Positions 1-5,902 of a stretch of 5,902 bases of DNA are shown here, one piece after another; position 1 is the first letter of the stretch, and each line of letters opens with the position of its first letter. The stretch is from contig SKRK01000037.1 of NCBI GenBank assembly GCA_007118525.1, positions 1 to 5,902 on the forward strand. The letters run 5' to 3'. The notes beneath the pieces are model-generated. The model was not told the DNA's origin. It ran no database searches and saw only the letters and a list, made by a program, of their open reading frames with translations. The position numbers and the translations under genes are program-made. Source of the stretch: Balneolaceae bacterium. Lineage in GTDB: Bacteria; Bacteroidota; Rhodothermia; Balneolales; Balneolaceae.

Positions 1-560
1 CCCTGGAGTTTATCCGGGGTAATACCCTGCTCTTCGGCCGCAACGATGTAGAAAGCCAGTACAGGGATCACAGCGCCGTTCATTGTCATCGATACCGACA
101 TCTCATCCAGTGGAATCTGATCGAACAGGATTTTCATGTCCAAAATGGAGTCAATAGCCACACCGGCTTTACCCACATCGCCTGAAACGCGAGGATGGTC
201 GGAGTCGTAGCCCCGGTGCGTGGCAAGGTCGAATGCTACCGACAACCCTTTTTGGCCCGCTGCCAGGTTCCTGCGATAGAAAGCGTTTGACTCCTCTGCT
301 GTGGAGAAGCCTGCATACTGACGTATGGTCCATGGGCGAACCGTGTACATCGTCGAATAGGGTCCACGCAGATAGGGTGGTATGCCTGCAGTGAAGTCGA
401 GGTGTTCAAGGTTTACAATATCCTTCTTGGTGAATACCGGTTTAACCGGAATCTTCTCCGGTGTTAACCAATCTCCATCCGGCAGGTTTGAAGTATCAGA
501 AGCTTCTTTGTCCCCAGAAGCGTCAAGCTTGATCTTCGAAAAGTCAGGTCGTTTACCCAT
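1..560 (-). CDS. mutB: Methylmalonyl-CoA mutase large (catalytic) subunit, N-terminal part; gene runs off the left edge
   Basis: The catalytic subunit isomerises (R)-methylmalonyl-CoA to succinyl-CoA in the cytoplasm using adenosylcobalamin, linking propionyl-CoA breakdown to the TCA cycle. Seen: 186 full codons, an open frame to the edge. Residues about 61-86 carry the family's substrate tunnel motif, with YSTMY at 68-72 and RPWTIRQY at 75-82. By family alignment recalled from the Propionibacterium enzyme, Tyr82 matches active-site Tyr89, and Tyr68, Thr70, Met71, Arg75, Thr78 and Arg80 match CoA-contacting residues. Further conserved blocks are [20 protein letters not shown] (92-111), [17 protein letters not shown] (114-130) and [14 protein letters not shown] (154-167). 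The family is about 700-730 residues long, so most of the barrel and the B12-binding domain with its DxHxxG motif lie outside. The ATG at 560-558 is chosen because it overlaps the mutA stop and follows GAGGAGG at 7-nt spacing. No defect is seen. Confidence 0.96.
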   Translation of the reverse strand, partial: MGKRPDFSKIKLDASGDKEASDTSNLPDGDWLTPEKIPVKPVFTKKDIVNLEHLDFTAGIPPYLRGPYSTMYTVRPWTIRQYAGFSTAEESNAFYRRNLAAGQKGLSVAFDLATHRGYDSDHPRVSGDVGKAGVAIDSILDMKILFDQIPLDEMSVSMTMNGAVIPVLAFYIVAAEEQGITPDKLQ

Positions 561-2518
561 TAAAGCGCCTCCTCTGTCAATTTTTGCTGCAGCCGGCCTA
601 AAAACTCCGGCACATTCATACCTGTCATCATAAACTCATCAATTCCCGAATCCCGATACGCCTTTTCCCTGTCTCCGGGGCTGCCTGCCAGAAGGAGGAT
701 TCCCTTTTTAAGATAGGCCTCACAAAAAGGGTGAACAAATTTTTCATACTCTTTATCTGATCCGCAGAGCACAAAAATATCGGAACTATCCGGGTTAATT
801 TCGTTCACGGCCTCATCGATCATCTCAAAACCTGCGTGGTTTTCGATGTCAAATCCCGCACAGCCCAAAAGGTTTTGGGCGAAAGTGGCCCTCAATTTGC
901 GCCACTTCACATCTCCAACGGGGATAAGGGATACGCGTGGCTTACGGCCCAGTTTTTTTGTGATATGATTGGTTTTAGAGCGTAGAAGGTCAAACAGTTC
1001 GCCGGCATTGAACTCTTCGAGGGTTGTATAGAGTACTTTTTGAGGTTCGAGGAATGATTTTGCACTATCGCCAACCGTGCCGCCATTTGTCAGATGTTCT
1101 CTTAGCGAGGGGATGAGTCTTTCCATATCTGGCGAGTAATTTGATTTCGTGTAGATGAGAGCATCAGTACCCTCCGGCCTGTTCAAACTGTTTGGAAGCT
1201 CTTCATCAGGATTGGGGTAGCTGTTTGTTCCGGTTAAGACCCGTTTTCGTGTTGAATAGGCTTCCAGTTTACGTTTTTTTGACTTATTGATCTCACTCTG
1301 CAAAACCCGGTTTTCAAGTGCTTTAACAAATCCACCCTGATTTTCGATGAGCCGGAAAAAATCCCACGACTCTTTAGCAATTTGATCAGTAAGTTGCTCA
1401 ATATAGTAAGACCCGGCGGCGGGGTCGGCTACCTTGTTCAAATGGGCTTCATCCCGAACCACATGATGTACATTCCGGGCAATGCGCAGGGAAAAATCAT
1501 TCGGTTTTTGATAGACGGCATCAAACGGGGTAATTGTGAGAGAGTCAACGCCTCCCAGAACAGCCGACATTGCTTCAGTGGTAGCACGAAGCATGTTATT
1601 GTGAGAGTCGGTTGCCGTCTTATTTTGAGGGGTCGTCTCCGCGTGGATGTATAACGGTATCTCTTTATCCACTCCATATGCCTGCAGCAGGCTGCCCCAT
1701 AATCGGCGTATAGCACGAAACTTGGCAATCTCAGGAAAATAGAGCGGTCCGGCTGAAAGCTTTGCAATGAATGATTTTGCAGCCCCGGGCCTGGTGGTTT
1801 CATCAACCGACATCAGGTATTCACTGGCAATGGCAAGAACGATGGCAATCTCCTGGACAATAGTGCACCCGGCGCGATGGTAAAATAGTCCATCGCCGGC
1901 CAGGCACCGTATGTTCGATCTGCCTTGCATTTGTGAAATCAAAGCCGGAAGCTTCTCATCAGGCAGAGGTTTGCGGCCGTGCTTTGCATGGTATGTAAAT
2001 GGATCAAAAAGAAACGAGGCCGATTTAAACGTGTCGGTATGATTCAGTAGCATGGCCAAAAGCACAGGAGAAGCAGCTTCCGAATCAAATACCAGGCTGC
2101 AACTCTTTAGGTCTACACTCTCAAACAATCTGTCAAAATCTTTTTGAGAATGGATTTGAGCCCCGGTTATATTTCCGCCGAGTATTTGATCGCCGGAGGT
2201 GATCTCACATTTAATCTGAATTGAATTAGCCCCTCCTTTAATTGCCCTTTGAATGGAGGTGTTTATGGCTGCAGGATCTGTTTCAAAAACCGGTTCACAG
2301 CGCTGCCATACCCTGGTGGTGCTCGGAATTGTTTCAGCAGGGATACCCTTTAAATCATTTCGGCTGTAGAAAGGAAGAGGGGTGATTCCTTCGAGGGTTT
2401 GCCAGCTCAATTCTGTTTTATAATCGGCACCTTTCAGATCTTTTTTGATCTGCTCTGCCCACTGCTCATTTGTTGCAGGGGTAAATTCAGAGAAAAGTTT
2501 TTGTTGATTGTCTTTCAT
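560..2518 (-). CDS. mutA: Methylmalonyl-CoA mutase small subunit
   Basis: This is the non-catalytic partner of MutB in the heterodimeric mutase. Its 652 residues fit the family (roughly 610-650). The N-terminus (LFSEF at 8-12, KKDLKGADY at 25-33, then PFYSRNDL at 49-56) is typical of small subunits. The barrel region contains the mutase-family segments [17 protein letters not shown] (307-323) and [13 protein letters not shown] (364-376), then TGTNSYPNP (429-437). Residues about 525-648 form a B12-binding-like fold (start VSLIPVGD, later IFVLCGSD and LLAGSP), but the cobalt-ligating DxHxxG is absent; VKWRKL stands at about that place. This is normal for the small subunit, which does not bind cobalamin. 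The start at 2518 keeps the conserved N-terminus; its leader ends GATCATAT with no SD. It is first in an operon with mutB, overlapping it by one base. Known: both subunits are needed for activity in heterodimeric enzymes. Confidence 0.95.
   Translation of the reverse strand: MKDNQQKLFSEFTPATNEQWAEQIKKDLKGADYKTELSWQTLEGITPLPFYSRNDLKGIPAETIPSTTRVWQRCEPVFETDPAAINTSIQRAIKGGANSIQIKCEITSGDQILGGNITGAQIHSQKDFDRLFESVDLKSCSLVFDSEAASPVLLAMLLNHTDTFKSASFLFDPFTYHAKHGRKPLPDEKLPALISQMQGRSNIRCLAGDGLFYHRAGCTIVQEIAIVLAIASEYLMSVDETTRPGAAKSFIAKLSAGPLYFPEIAKFRAIRRLWGSLLQAYGVDKEIPLYIHAETTPQNKTATDSHNNMLRATTEAMSAVLGGVDSLTITPFDAVYQKPNDFSLRIARNVHHVVRDEAHLNKVADPAAGSYYIEQLTDQIAKESWDFFRLIENQGGFVKALENRVLQSEINKSKKRKLEAYSTRKRVLTGTNSYPNPDEELPNSLNRPEGTDALIYTKSNYSPDMERLIPSLREHLTNGGTVGDSAKSFLEPQKVLYTTLEEFNAGELFDLLRSKTNHITKKLGRKPRVSLIPVGDVKWRKLRATFAQNLLGCAGFDIENHAGFEMIDEAVNEINPDSSDIFVLCGSDKEYEKFVHPFCEAYLKKGILLLAGSPGDREKAYRDSGIDEFMMTGMNVPEFLGRLQQKLTEEAL
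568..574 (-). promoter_or_regulatory. Ribosome binding site of mutB within the end of mutA
   Basis: Read on the minus strand, GAGGAGG covers the last Glu-Glu and part of the Ala codon of mutA and lies 7 nt before the mutB ATG. The junction is TAATG, where the stop and start share one A. Strong SD plus overlap points to translational coupling, which would keep the two subunits near 1:1. mutA itself and the acyl-CoA dehydrogenase across the divergent region have no SD, so this site stands out. Confidence 0.75.
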
Positions 2519-2861
2519 ATATGATCAGAACAAGTGAACATGTTTGGGAATCGTAAAAGATAAATAGGAGTTCACCTTTAGAAGAAAGGTACTAAATGTG
2601 AAGAGACGTTTTAAACCATTTGAAAGATTTTATCTGTTAATAATATTTTGAGGCCTGTTTTAAAATTCTCATGAGTACGATAAAGTTACTCAACGTTGTT
2701 CTATACGATTCCGATTTACGGGGTGTGATAAATTAATGGCTCTAACGGCATCCTTGTGGGATACAGATCAACATTGACCAATTTGATAATTCCAGTGCTA
2801 GAAAAGCGCTTTTTAATCCCTATATTTTCAATGCAAAAACAAAAAAATAAAACTATTTATT
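2519..2861. promoter_or_regulatory. Divergent intergenic region between mutA and the acyl-CoA dehydrogenase gene
   Basis: This 343-bp, A/T-rich stretch has no credible gene and must hold the promoters for both directions. Candidates on the Bacteroidota pattern (TTTG, 19-20 nt, TAnnTTTG) are imperfect. On the minus strand, TTTA at 2615-2612, a 20-nt gap and TACCTTTC at 2591-2584 would give a leader of about 60 nt for mutA. On the plus strand, TATATTTT at 2821-2828 (7 of 8 matches, no TTTG upstream) would give a leader of about 27 nt for the dehydrogenase. TTTG 2619-2622 with ATATTTTG 2643-2650 is a weaker plus-strand option. Short perfect palindromes occur at 2537-2544 (AACATGTT), 2668-2675 (CTCATGAG), 2691-2698 (CAACGTTG) and 2802-2813; only the last exceeds 8 bp. 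I see no cobalamin riboswitch. The promoter calls are inference. Confidence 0.45.
2802..2813. promoter_or_regulatory. 12-bp perfect palindrome, candidate operator for the acyl-CoA dehydrogenase gene
   Basis: AAAAGCGCTTTT is a perfect 12-bp dyad ending 48 bp before the dehydrogenase start codon. It lies just upstream of TATATTTT (2821-2828), i.e. in the spacer of a possible Bacteroidota-type promoter, a classic place for a repressor site. TetR-family repressors commonly control acyl-CoA dehydrogenase genes, but no regulator gene is visible in the window. A short palindrome in A/T-rich DNA can arise by chance, so this remains a suggestion. Confidence 0.3.
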
Positions 2862-4031
2862 ATGCCAGAATTAGACGTTAAGATTCATCCTCTCACCCAG
2901 TTAACCGAAGATGAGCAGATGCTCAAAGATGCTTCTGCAGAATTCGCCGATACCATCATCAAGCCAAAAGTTCATGAAATGGACGAAGCGGCTAAACTGG
3001 ACCCGGATCTTATTACCCAGTTTTTCGATATGGGATTGATGGGGATTGAAATTCCTGAAAAGTATCAGGGAGGCGGTGGATCTTTCATGATGAGTATTGT
3101 AGCCATTGAGCAGATCTCTCGTGTAGATGCTTCGGTAGGGGTGTTTATGGATGTGCAGAACACCCTGGTGAATAATGCGTTTTTGCGCTGGGGTTCTGAG
3201 GAGATAAAAGAGCGGTTTTTACCCCAGTTGGCTACTGAAAAGGTTGGCGCTTACTGTTTGTCTGAAGCAGGTTCAGGCAGCGATGCGTTCGCTTTAAAAT
3301 GTTCGGCTAAAGAAGATGGAGATGCATTTATACTGAATGGGACCAAACTTTGGATAACCAATGCCAATGAAGCGGATATTTTCCTGGTGTTTGCAAATAT
3401 CAATCCCGAAGATGGTTACAGGGGCATTACAGCGTTTATTGTAGAGCGCGGCATGGAGGGATTTTCAATATCAAAAAAAGAGAACAAATTGGGAATCAGG
3501 GCAAGCTCTACCTGCGAATTGCTTCTGGAAGATGTTCGTGTGCCGAAAGCAAATATACTTGGAGAAATTGGAAAGGGATATAAAGTGGCAATTGAAACCC
3601 TGAACGAGGGAAGGATCGGAATTGGTGCACAGATGATTGGAATTGCACAAGGCGCCTTCGATGCATCAATTTCCTATACCAAAGAGAGAAAACAATTCGG
3701 AAAGGCAATTGCCGACTTTCAGGGAGTCCAGTTCCAGCTTGCCCAAATGGCGGTAGAGCTCGAGATGGCAAGGCTGCTGGTCTATAATGCAGCCCGGCTT
3801 AAGGAGGCCAGACAACCCTTTTTAAAGGAAGCTGCCATGGCTAAATACTACAGCGCAGAAGTTGCCGAAAAACTGAGCTCAATGGCAATCGATCTCTTTG
3901 GAGGATATGGCTACGTGAAGGAATATCCGGTTGAAAAATTTTACAGAGACTCAAAAATCGGTAAAATTTATGAAGGTACTTCAAATATGCAGCTTCAAAC
4001 CATCGCCAAAATTATCCTGAAGGATGGTTAA
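2862..4031 (+). CDS. Acyl-CoA dehydrogenase, short/branched-chain (2-methylbutyryl-CoA) type
   Basis: This FAD flavoenzyme makes the alpha-beta double bond in an acyl-CoA, passing electrons to electron transfer flavoprotein. It has 389 residues, the usual single-module length. Order: N-terminal helical domain (about 15-125), beta domain (about 130-235), C-terminal helical domain (about 240-385). Both family signatures are intact: CLSEAGSGSDAFA at 132-144, which contacts FAD and substrate, and the pattern from Asp344 through Gly347-Gly348, Gly350 and Lys359 to Asp363. Glu371 in IYEGTSNMQL is the expected catalytic base. RKQFG (276-280) is the conserved FAD/dimer-interface stretch. Segments such as GIRASSTC (211-218), LNEGRIGI (247-254) and AMAKYYSAEVA (325-335) recall mammalian ACADSB more than medium- or long-chain enzymes, so 2-methylbutyryl-, isobutyryl- or butyryl-CoA are likely substrates; specificity is inferred. 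The leader is A-rich with no SD. Divergent from mutAB, which would consume the propionyl-CoA-derived product. No operon partner is visible. Confidence 0.93.
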   Translation: MPELDVKIHPLTQLTEDEQMLKDASAEFADTIIKPKVHEMDEAAKLDPDLITQFFDMGLMGIEIPEKYQGGGGSFMMSIVAIEQISRVDASVGVFMDVQNTLVNNAFLRWGSEEIKERFLPQLATEKVGAYCLSEAGSGSDAFALKCSAKEDGDAFILNGTKLWITNANEADIFLVFANINPEDGYRGITAFIVERGMEGFSISKKENKLGIRASSTCELLLEDVRVPKANILGEIGKGYKVAIETLNEGRIGIGAQMIGIAQGAFDASISYTKERKQFGKAIADFQGVQFQLAQMAVELEMARLLVYNAARLKEARQPFLKEAAMAKYYSAEVAEKLSSMAIDLFGGYGYVKEYPVEKFYRDSKIGKIYEGTSNMQLQTIAKIILKDG

Positions 4032-4052
4032 ACGGATATTATACAGCGTTTT

Positions 4053-4061
4053 AAAGGAGGT
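4053..4061 (+). promoter_or_regulatory. Perfect Shine-Dalgarno-like sequence in a spacer
   Basis: AAAGGAGGT is the full complement of the 16S rRNA anti-SD. It lies 22 nt after the dehydrogenase stop and 112 nt before the next large gene, too far to serve it directly. Possible starts nearby are GTG 4070-4072, which is followed at once by a stop, and GTG 4072-4074, which opens 22 codons. It may serve the small reading frame listed next or be coincidental. Confidence 0.35.
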
Positions 4062-4071
4062 CTGATCCTGT

Positions 4072-4140
4072 GTGATAATATTTTCGTTTTTGGGAATGAT
4101 CTGTATTGAACTACATGTTGATGTAGGTTGCTACGTCTAA
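4072..4140 (+). CDS. Possible 22-residue hydrophobic peptide (doubtful)
   Basis: GTG at 4072 opens a 22-codon frame ending TAA at 4138-4140. The predicted peptide begins MIIFSFLGMICIEL and ends VGCYV, so its first 12 residues are strongly hydrophobic. It lies 10 nt after the perfect SD at 4053-4061 (slightly long spacing) and ends 33 nt before the PAS gene, where a leader peptide could sit. Its last third overlaps the hairpin at 4111-4126. An internal ATG at 4096 would give a 14-residue version. Against it: tiny size, GTG start, no known family, and frames this short are common by chance. Confidence 0.2.
   Translation: MIIFSFLGMICIELHVDVGCYV
4111..4126 (+). repeat. Small perfect inverted repeat upstream of the PAS gene
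   Basis: CTACAT, a 4-nt GTTG loop and ATGTAG form a perfect 6-bp stem ending 47 nt before the PAS gene start. No U-run follows, so it is not a standard terminator of the preceding gene. It could be a regulator half-site pair or a leader hairpin. No good promoter can be assigned here, so whether the PAS gene has its own promoter or is read from the dehydrogenase gene is unclear. Confidence 0.3.
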
Positions 4141-4173
4141 ATCAGTACCATAATCACTTGCAAAATAAGCTCT

Positions 4174-5430
4174 ATGAAGAATATCGACGACATACTCAAG
4201 TCATGCTCAAAAGATGATGAATCTTATAAGCAGCTGAAAACCGTTTTTGGAAACCTGAAAGCTGAGATCGAACAAAAGAGGTCACATCTCGATCTGCTCG
4301 AGAGAGCTATCCAGAGTGATTACGACTCTATTTTAGTTACCAAACTTGAGCTCGATAAACCCGGTCCGGAAATAGTATATGTAAACGAGGGCTTTACCAA
4401 AATGACCGGCTATAGCAGGGATGAGGCACTGGGAAAAACGCCAAGAATACTGCAGGGCCCCAAAACAGACAGGGCAGTATTGGATAAATTGAGACAGCGA
4501 CTCTCGGAAGGGCAGTCATTTTTTGGCCATACCGTCAATTATCGCAAAGATGGAAGTGAATTTATCAATCAGTGGGACATCCATCCCTTAACAAATGAGC
4601 AGGGTGAAATCACACATTGGGTTTCATATCAGCACGATATTACGGAGCGGAAGCGATCCGAGGAAAAAATTGTAGACTCAAGCATAGAGTTCGACAAACT
4701 TACGGAAGAGAGTAAGAAAACTCTTATTGATGTAGATGAGCAGGGTAATATTGTTACATCAAACAAAGCATTTCGCGATTTGATTGGTTATGATGATGAG
4801 GAACTTAAAAAGAGTAAGATTTGGGATTTTCTATCTGACGAACATATTGAAAGTTTTAAGCATAAATTTGAATCCTTTAAGCCCAGCGACTTTGATAACC
4901 GATCCTATGAGCTGGAATTTATAAATAGTAAAGGTGCTGAAGTAGAGGTTAAAGCCAATGCCAGACTGCTAAAAACAAACGGTCAGACTCTGGTCCGAAT
5001 TGCTTTTGAAAATAAGTCGCTGCAAAAGCGGATTATGGCCATGCTTTCCAAGCGAAATGCTAATTTTGAAAAAGTCTTCGACAGGTCAAAAGATTTTAAC
5101 TATAAACTGATTCAGAATAGTGATGGAGAGTTTATATTTAAATATGTGTCTGAGAGCTTCAGCAAAATAACCGGGATAACCGCCGATGAAGCTACCCGCT
5201 TATCATTCAGAGAGATCATTCATGAAGATGACCACAAAAAGCTTGAAGAACATCTGAATGCTGTTCTGGAAGGAAAACCAAGCACAGAACAGTTTAGAAT
5301 TAACAGTAAAAAAGGCGGGTATATTGAGGTGATTGATTATGCCAAGCCTGTTTGGGATGCCGATCGTAAGTGTATTGAAGGGGTTAAAGGGGCAGTTTCT
5401 ACCGAGATCTCATCAGAACAGGAAGCCTGA
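4174..5430 (+). CDS. Triple-PAS sensory protein with an N-terminal LOV-like domain lacking the photoactive cysteine and no output domain
   Basis: 418 residues, soluble: no signal peptide or membrane segment is visible. Residues 1-45 look helical. PAS1 (about 45-160) is LOV-like: YVNEGFTKMTGYSRDEALGK at 69-88, TPRILQGPKTDR at 89-100, NYRKDG at 122-127, FIN at 130-132, SYQHDIT at 151-157, then a charged helix (ITERKRSEEKI) like the linker after LOV cores. Arg91, Gln94, Asn122, Asn132 and Gln153 match flavin-contacting LOV residues, but Pro90 replaces the adduct-forming cysteine and Thr89 the preceding Asn. PAS2 is about 182-280. PAS3 is about 300-412, with the FxxIIHEDD box at 345-353. The protein ends soon after PAS3; no kinase, GGDEF, EAL, HTH or methyl-accepting domain is present, so it must signal through a partner or be a sensor fragment. 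No frameshift is evident: the 3' flank does not continue into a recognisable output domain. Start: ATG 4174, no SD. Ligand and partner are unknown. Confidence 0.88.
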   Translation: MKNIDDILKSCSKDDESYKQLKTVFGNLKAEIEQKRSHLDLLERAIQSDYDSILVTKLELDKPGPEIVYVNEGFTKMTGYSRDEALGKTPRILQGPKTDRAVLDKLRQRLSEGQSFFGHTVNYRKDGSEFINQWDIHPLTNEQGEITHWVSYQHDITERKRSEEKIVDSSIEFDKLTEESKKTLIDVDEQGNIVTSNKAFRDLIGYDDEELKKSKIWDFLSDEHIESFKHKFESFKPSDFDNRSYELEFINSKGAEVEVKANARLLKTNGQTLVRIAFENKSLQKRIMAMLSKRNANFEKVFDRSKDFNYKLIQNSDGEFIFKYVSESFSKITGITADEATRLSFREIIHEDDHKKLEEHLNAVLEGKPSTEQFRINSKKGGYIEVIDYAKPVWDADRKCIEGVKGAVSTEISSEQEA

Positions 5431-5565
5431 GATCAATTTTTTCGTGTGATCTGTTTCGCAGATAATTAACATAAAGAAACCACAGTCGGATAGGACGGAA
5501 GAACCTCAACACGCACACGCTGTGAGCATTGTAATATGGACGGGTTGCGCGGAGGTATGGGTAAA

Positions 5566-5585
5566 TCAGAGATGTCTATATCTGA
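5566..5585. repeat. Hairpin in the spacer
   Basis: TCAGAGAT and ATATCTGA pair at 7 of 8 positions (one G-A mismatch) around a 4-nt loop GTCT. It sits directly before the next hairpin. No U-tract follows on either strand, so it is not a standard terminator. Confidence 0.4.
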
Positions 5586-5592
5586 CAAGAGG

Positions 5593-5624
5593 TTGTTGAT
5601 GTGATTGCCCTCAAAAATCAACAA
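5593..5624. repeat. Perfect 8-bp inverted repeat in the spacer
   Basis: TTGTTGAT (5593-5600) and ATCAACAA (5617-5624) are exact reverse complements separated by 16 nt. Its left arm shares two bases with GAGGTT (5589-5594), which can pair instead with AACCTC at 5502-5507, so two mutually exclusive folds are possible. This could be an RNA stem or a dyad binding site. Confidence 0.4.
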
Positions 5625-5749
5625 AGAATCTTGACAATATACGGTCTGCCCAAAATTTTTATATACACTGCGAACCAAATACTTCATAAATAATCACCGT
5701 TCGGGCAATTGAAAGCCAATTCACCTACAATAAAGCCTGAATTATTTCG

Positions 5750-5757
5750 TAACTTTG
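5750..5757 (+). promoter_or_regulatory. Bacteroidota-type -7 promoter element upstream of sufE
   Basis: TAACTTTG exactly matches the TAnnTTTG consensus of the primary sigma factor in Bacteroidota. It would start transcription around 5762-5764 and give a leader of about 30 nt to sufE. The usual TTTG at -33 is not found at 19-20 nt upstream (TACA/ACAA there), so only half of the promoter is supported. Confidence 0.5.
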
Positions 5758-5792
5758 TTCCGAATAGGATACTCCGGATATGTAGATACAGA

Positions 5793-5902
5793 ATGATGAC
5801 TATAGAAGAAAAACAGGAACGAATAATCCGTGAATTTGAACTCTTGTCCGATTGGCAGGAGCGCTACAAATACATCATAAAGCTTGGCCAAAAACTTGAA
5901 CC
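5793..5902 (+). CDS. sufE: SufE cysteine desulfurase activator, N-terminal part; gene runs off the right edge
   Basis: SufE accepts sulfur from the cysteine desulfurase SufS as a persulfide and passes it to the SufBCD scaffold for cytoplasmic Fe-S cluster assembly. Seen: 36 full codons, MMTIEEKQERIIREFELLSD followed by WQERYKYIIKLGQKLE. The pattern E-x-I-x-x-E-F-x-L-x-x-D-W-x-x-R-Y-x-Y-I-I-x-L-G is the diagnostic N-terminus of SufE/CsdE proteins. The family is about 140 residues long; the persulfide-carrying cysteine (around residue 50) lies beyond the window and cannot be checked. Two adjacent ATGs (5793, 5796) are possible starts; the first is given. No SD is obvious. A TAnnTTTG element upstream suggests it is transcribed independently of the PAS gene. 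Whether other suf genes follow is not visible. Confidence 0.88.
   Translation, partial: MMTIEEKQERIIREFELLSDWQERYKYIIKLGQKLE

Larger units (their letters stand above)
5431..5792. other. Gene-poor spacer between the PAS gene and sufE, possibly containing a structured RNA
   Basis: There is no convincing protein gene in these 362 bp. Near the PAS stop are two weak stem-loops without a U-tract: GATCA/TGATC (5431-5451) and ATCTG-TTTCG-CAGAT (5449-5463). A more G/C-rich core (about 5490-5560) is followed by two better hairpins (5566-5585, 5593-5624), and AACCTC (5502-5507) can pair with GAGGTT (5589-5594) to close a domain around the first. AATTG-AAAGC-CAATT lies at 5707-5721. I could not match this to tmRNA, RNase P, SRP RNA, 6S RNA or tRNA motifs. 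A 73-codon minus-strand frame (5687-5466) crosses it but resembles nothing known to me. The last 45 bp hold the sufE promoter and leader. Confidence 0.4.

Noticed and set aside
382..633. 83-codon plus-strand frame across the mutB/mutA junction
   Set aside because: Antisense to well-supported coding sequence of both mutase genes.
1382..1806. 90-codon plus-strand and 122-codon minus-strand frames inside mutA
   Set aside because: Both lie entirely within mutA, whose protein is clearly homologous over its full length; their translations show no domain.
2519..2861. Cobalamin riboswitch for the B12-dependent mutase
   Set aside because: No B12-box-like motif or multi-stem G/C-rich structure is visible, and mutase genes are not usual targets.
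2831..2881. 16-codon frame starting at ATG 2831 and overlapping the dehydrogenase start out of frame
   Set aside because: Lysine-rich product of an A-rich leader with no ribosome site; most likely chance.
3508..3771. 87-codon minus-strand frame inside the acyl-CoA dehydrogenase gene
   Set aside because: Antisense shadow of a highly conserved gene with both family signatures intact.
4053..4095. Rho-independent terminator after the acyl-CoA dehydrogenase gene
   Set aside because: Only a 4-bp AGGA/TCCT stem precedes the T-rich stretch, and the T-rich part is interrupted and too distant.
5514..5584. Cys-x-x-Cys-like plus-strand peptide (CEHC followed by NMDG), suggesting a zinc-ribbon fragment
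   Set aside because: No start codon before the cysteines, stops on both sides and only two cysteines; not enough for a gene or remnant.
5631..5665. TTGACA plus TATATA as a sigma-70 promoter
   Set aside because: The gap is 23 nt, too long for sigma-70, and no gene begins downstream at a suitable distance.
5466..5687. 73-codon minus-strand frame in the spacer before sufE
   Set aside because: No recognisable family or domain, no SD, and it crosses the hairpins that better describe the region; kept only as a remote possibility.

Overview
This 5.9 kb window comes from a bacterial chromosome, probably a member of the Bacteroidota/Balneolota (FCB) group. Three things suggest this. Two of the four visible start codons follow A/T-rich leaders without a Shine-Dalgarno (SD) sequence. 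An exact TAnnTTTG promoter element lies upstream of the last gene. The proteins themselves have an FCB-like character. The placement is inferred from memory, not from a search. The window looks like ordinary core metabolism plus one sensory gene; I see no mobile element, CRISPR array, rRNA or tRNA.

Left part (1-2518, minus strand): the two subunits of adenosylcobalamin-dependent methylmalonyl-CoA mutase. The complete small subunit gene mutA is followed by mutB, of which only the first 186 codons are present. Stop and start overlap as TAATG, with a strong SD inside the end of mutA, so translation is probably coupled.

Middle (2519-4031): a 343-bp divergent intergenic region, then a complete acyl-CoA dehydrogenase on the plus strand that resembles the short/branched-chain (2-methylbutyryl-CoA) type. 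The pairing makes sense. Oxidation of isoleucine-derived or other branched acyl-CoAs yields propionyl-CoA, which is carboxylated and epimerised to the methylmalonyl-CoA that the mutase converts to succinyl-CoA. A perfect 12-bp palindrome just upstream of the dehydrogenase is a candidate operator.

Right part (4032-5902): a 142-bp spacer with a perfect SD and a possible 22-codon hydrophobic peptide. Next comes a 418-residue protein made of three PAS domains with no output domain. Its first PAS domain has the residue pattern and exact spacing of a LOV flavin photoreceptor, but proline replaces the adduct-forming cysteine. After it lies a 362-bp stretch with no convincing gene but two good hairpins, ending in a TAnnTTTG promoter, and then the first 36 codons of sufE (Fe-S cluster assembly), cut by the window edge.

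The observation most worth pursuing is the cysteine-less LOV-type, output-less PAS protein. I see no strong evidence for a wholly new system.
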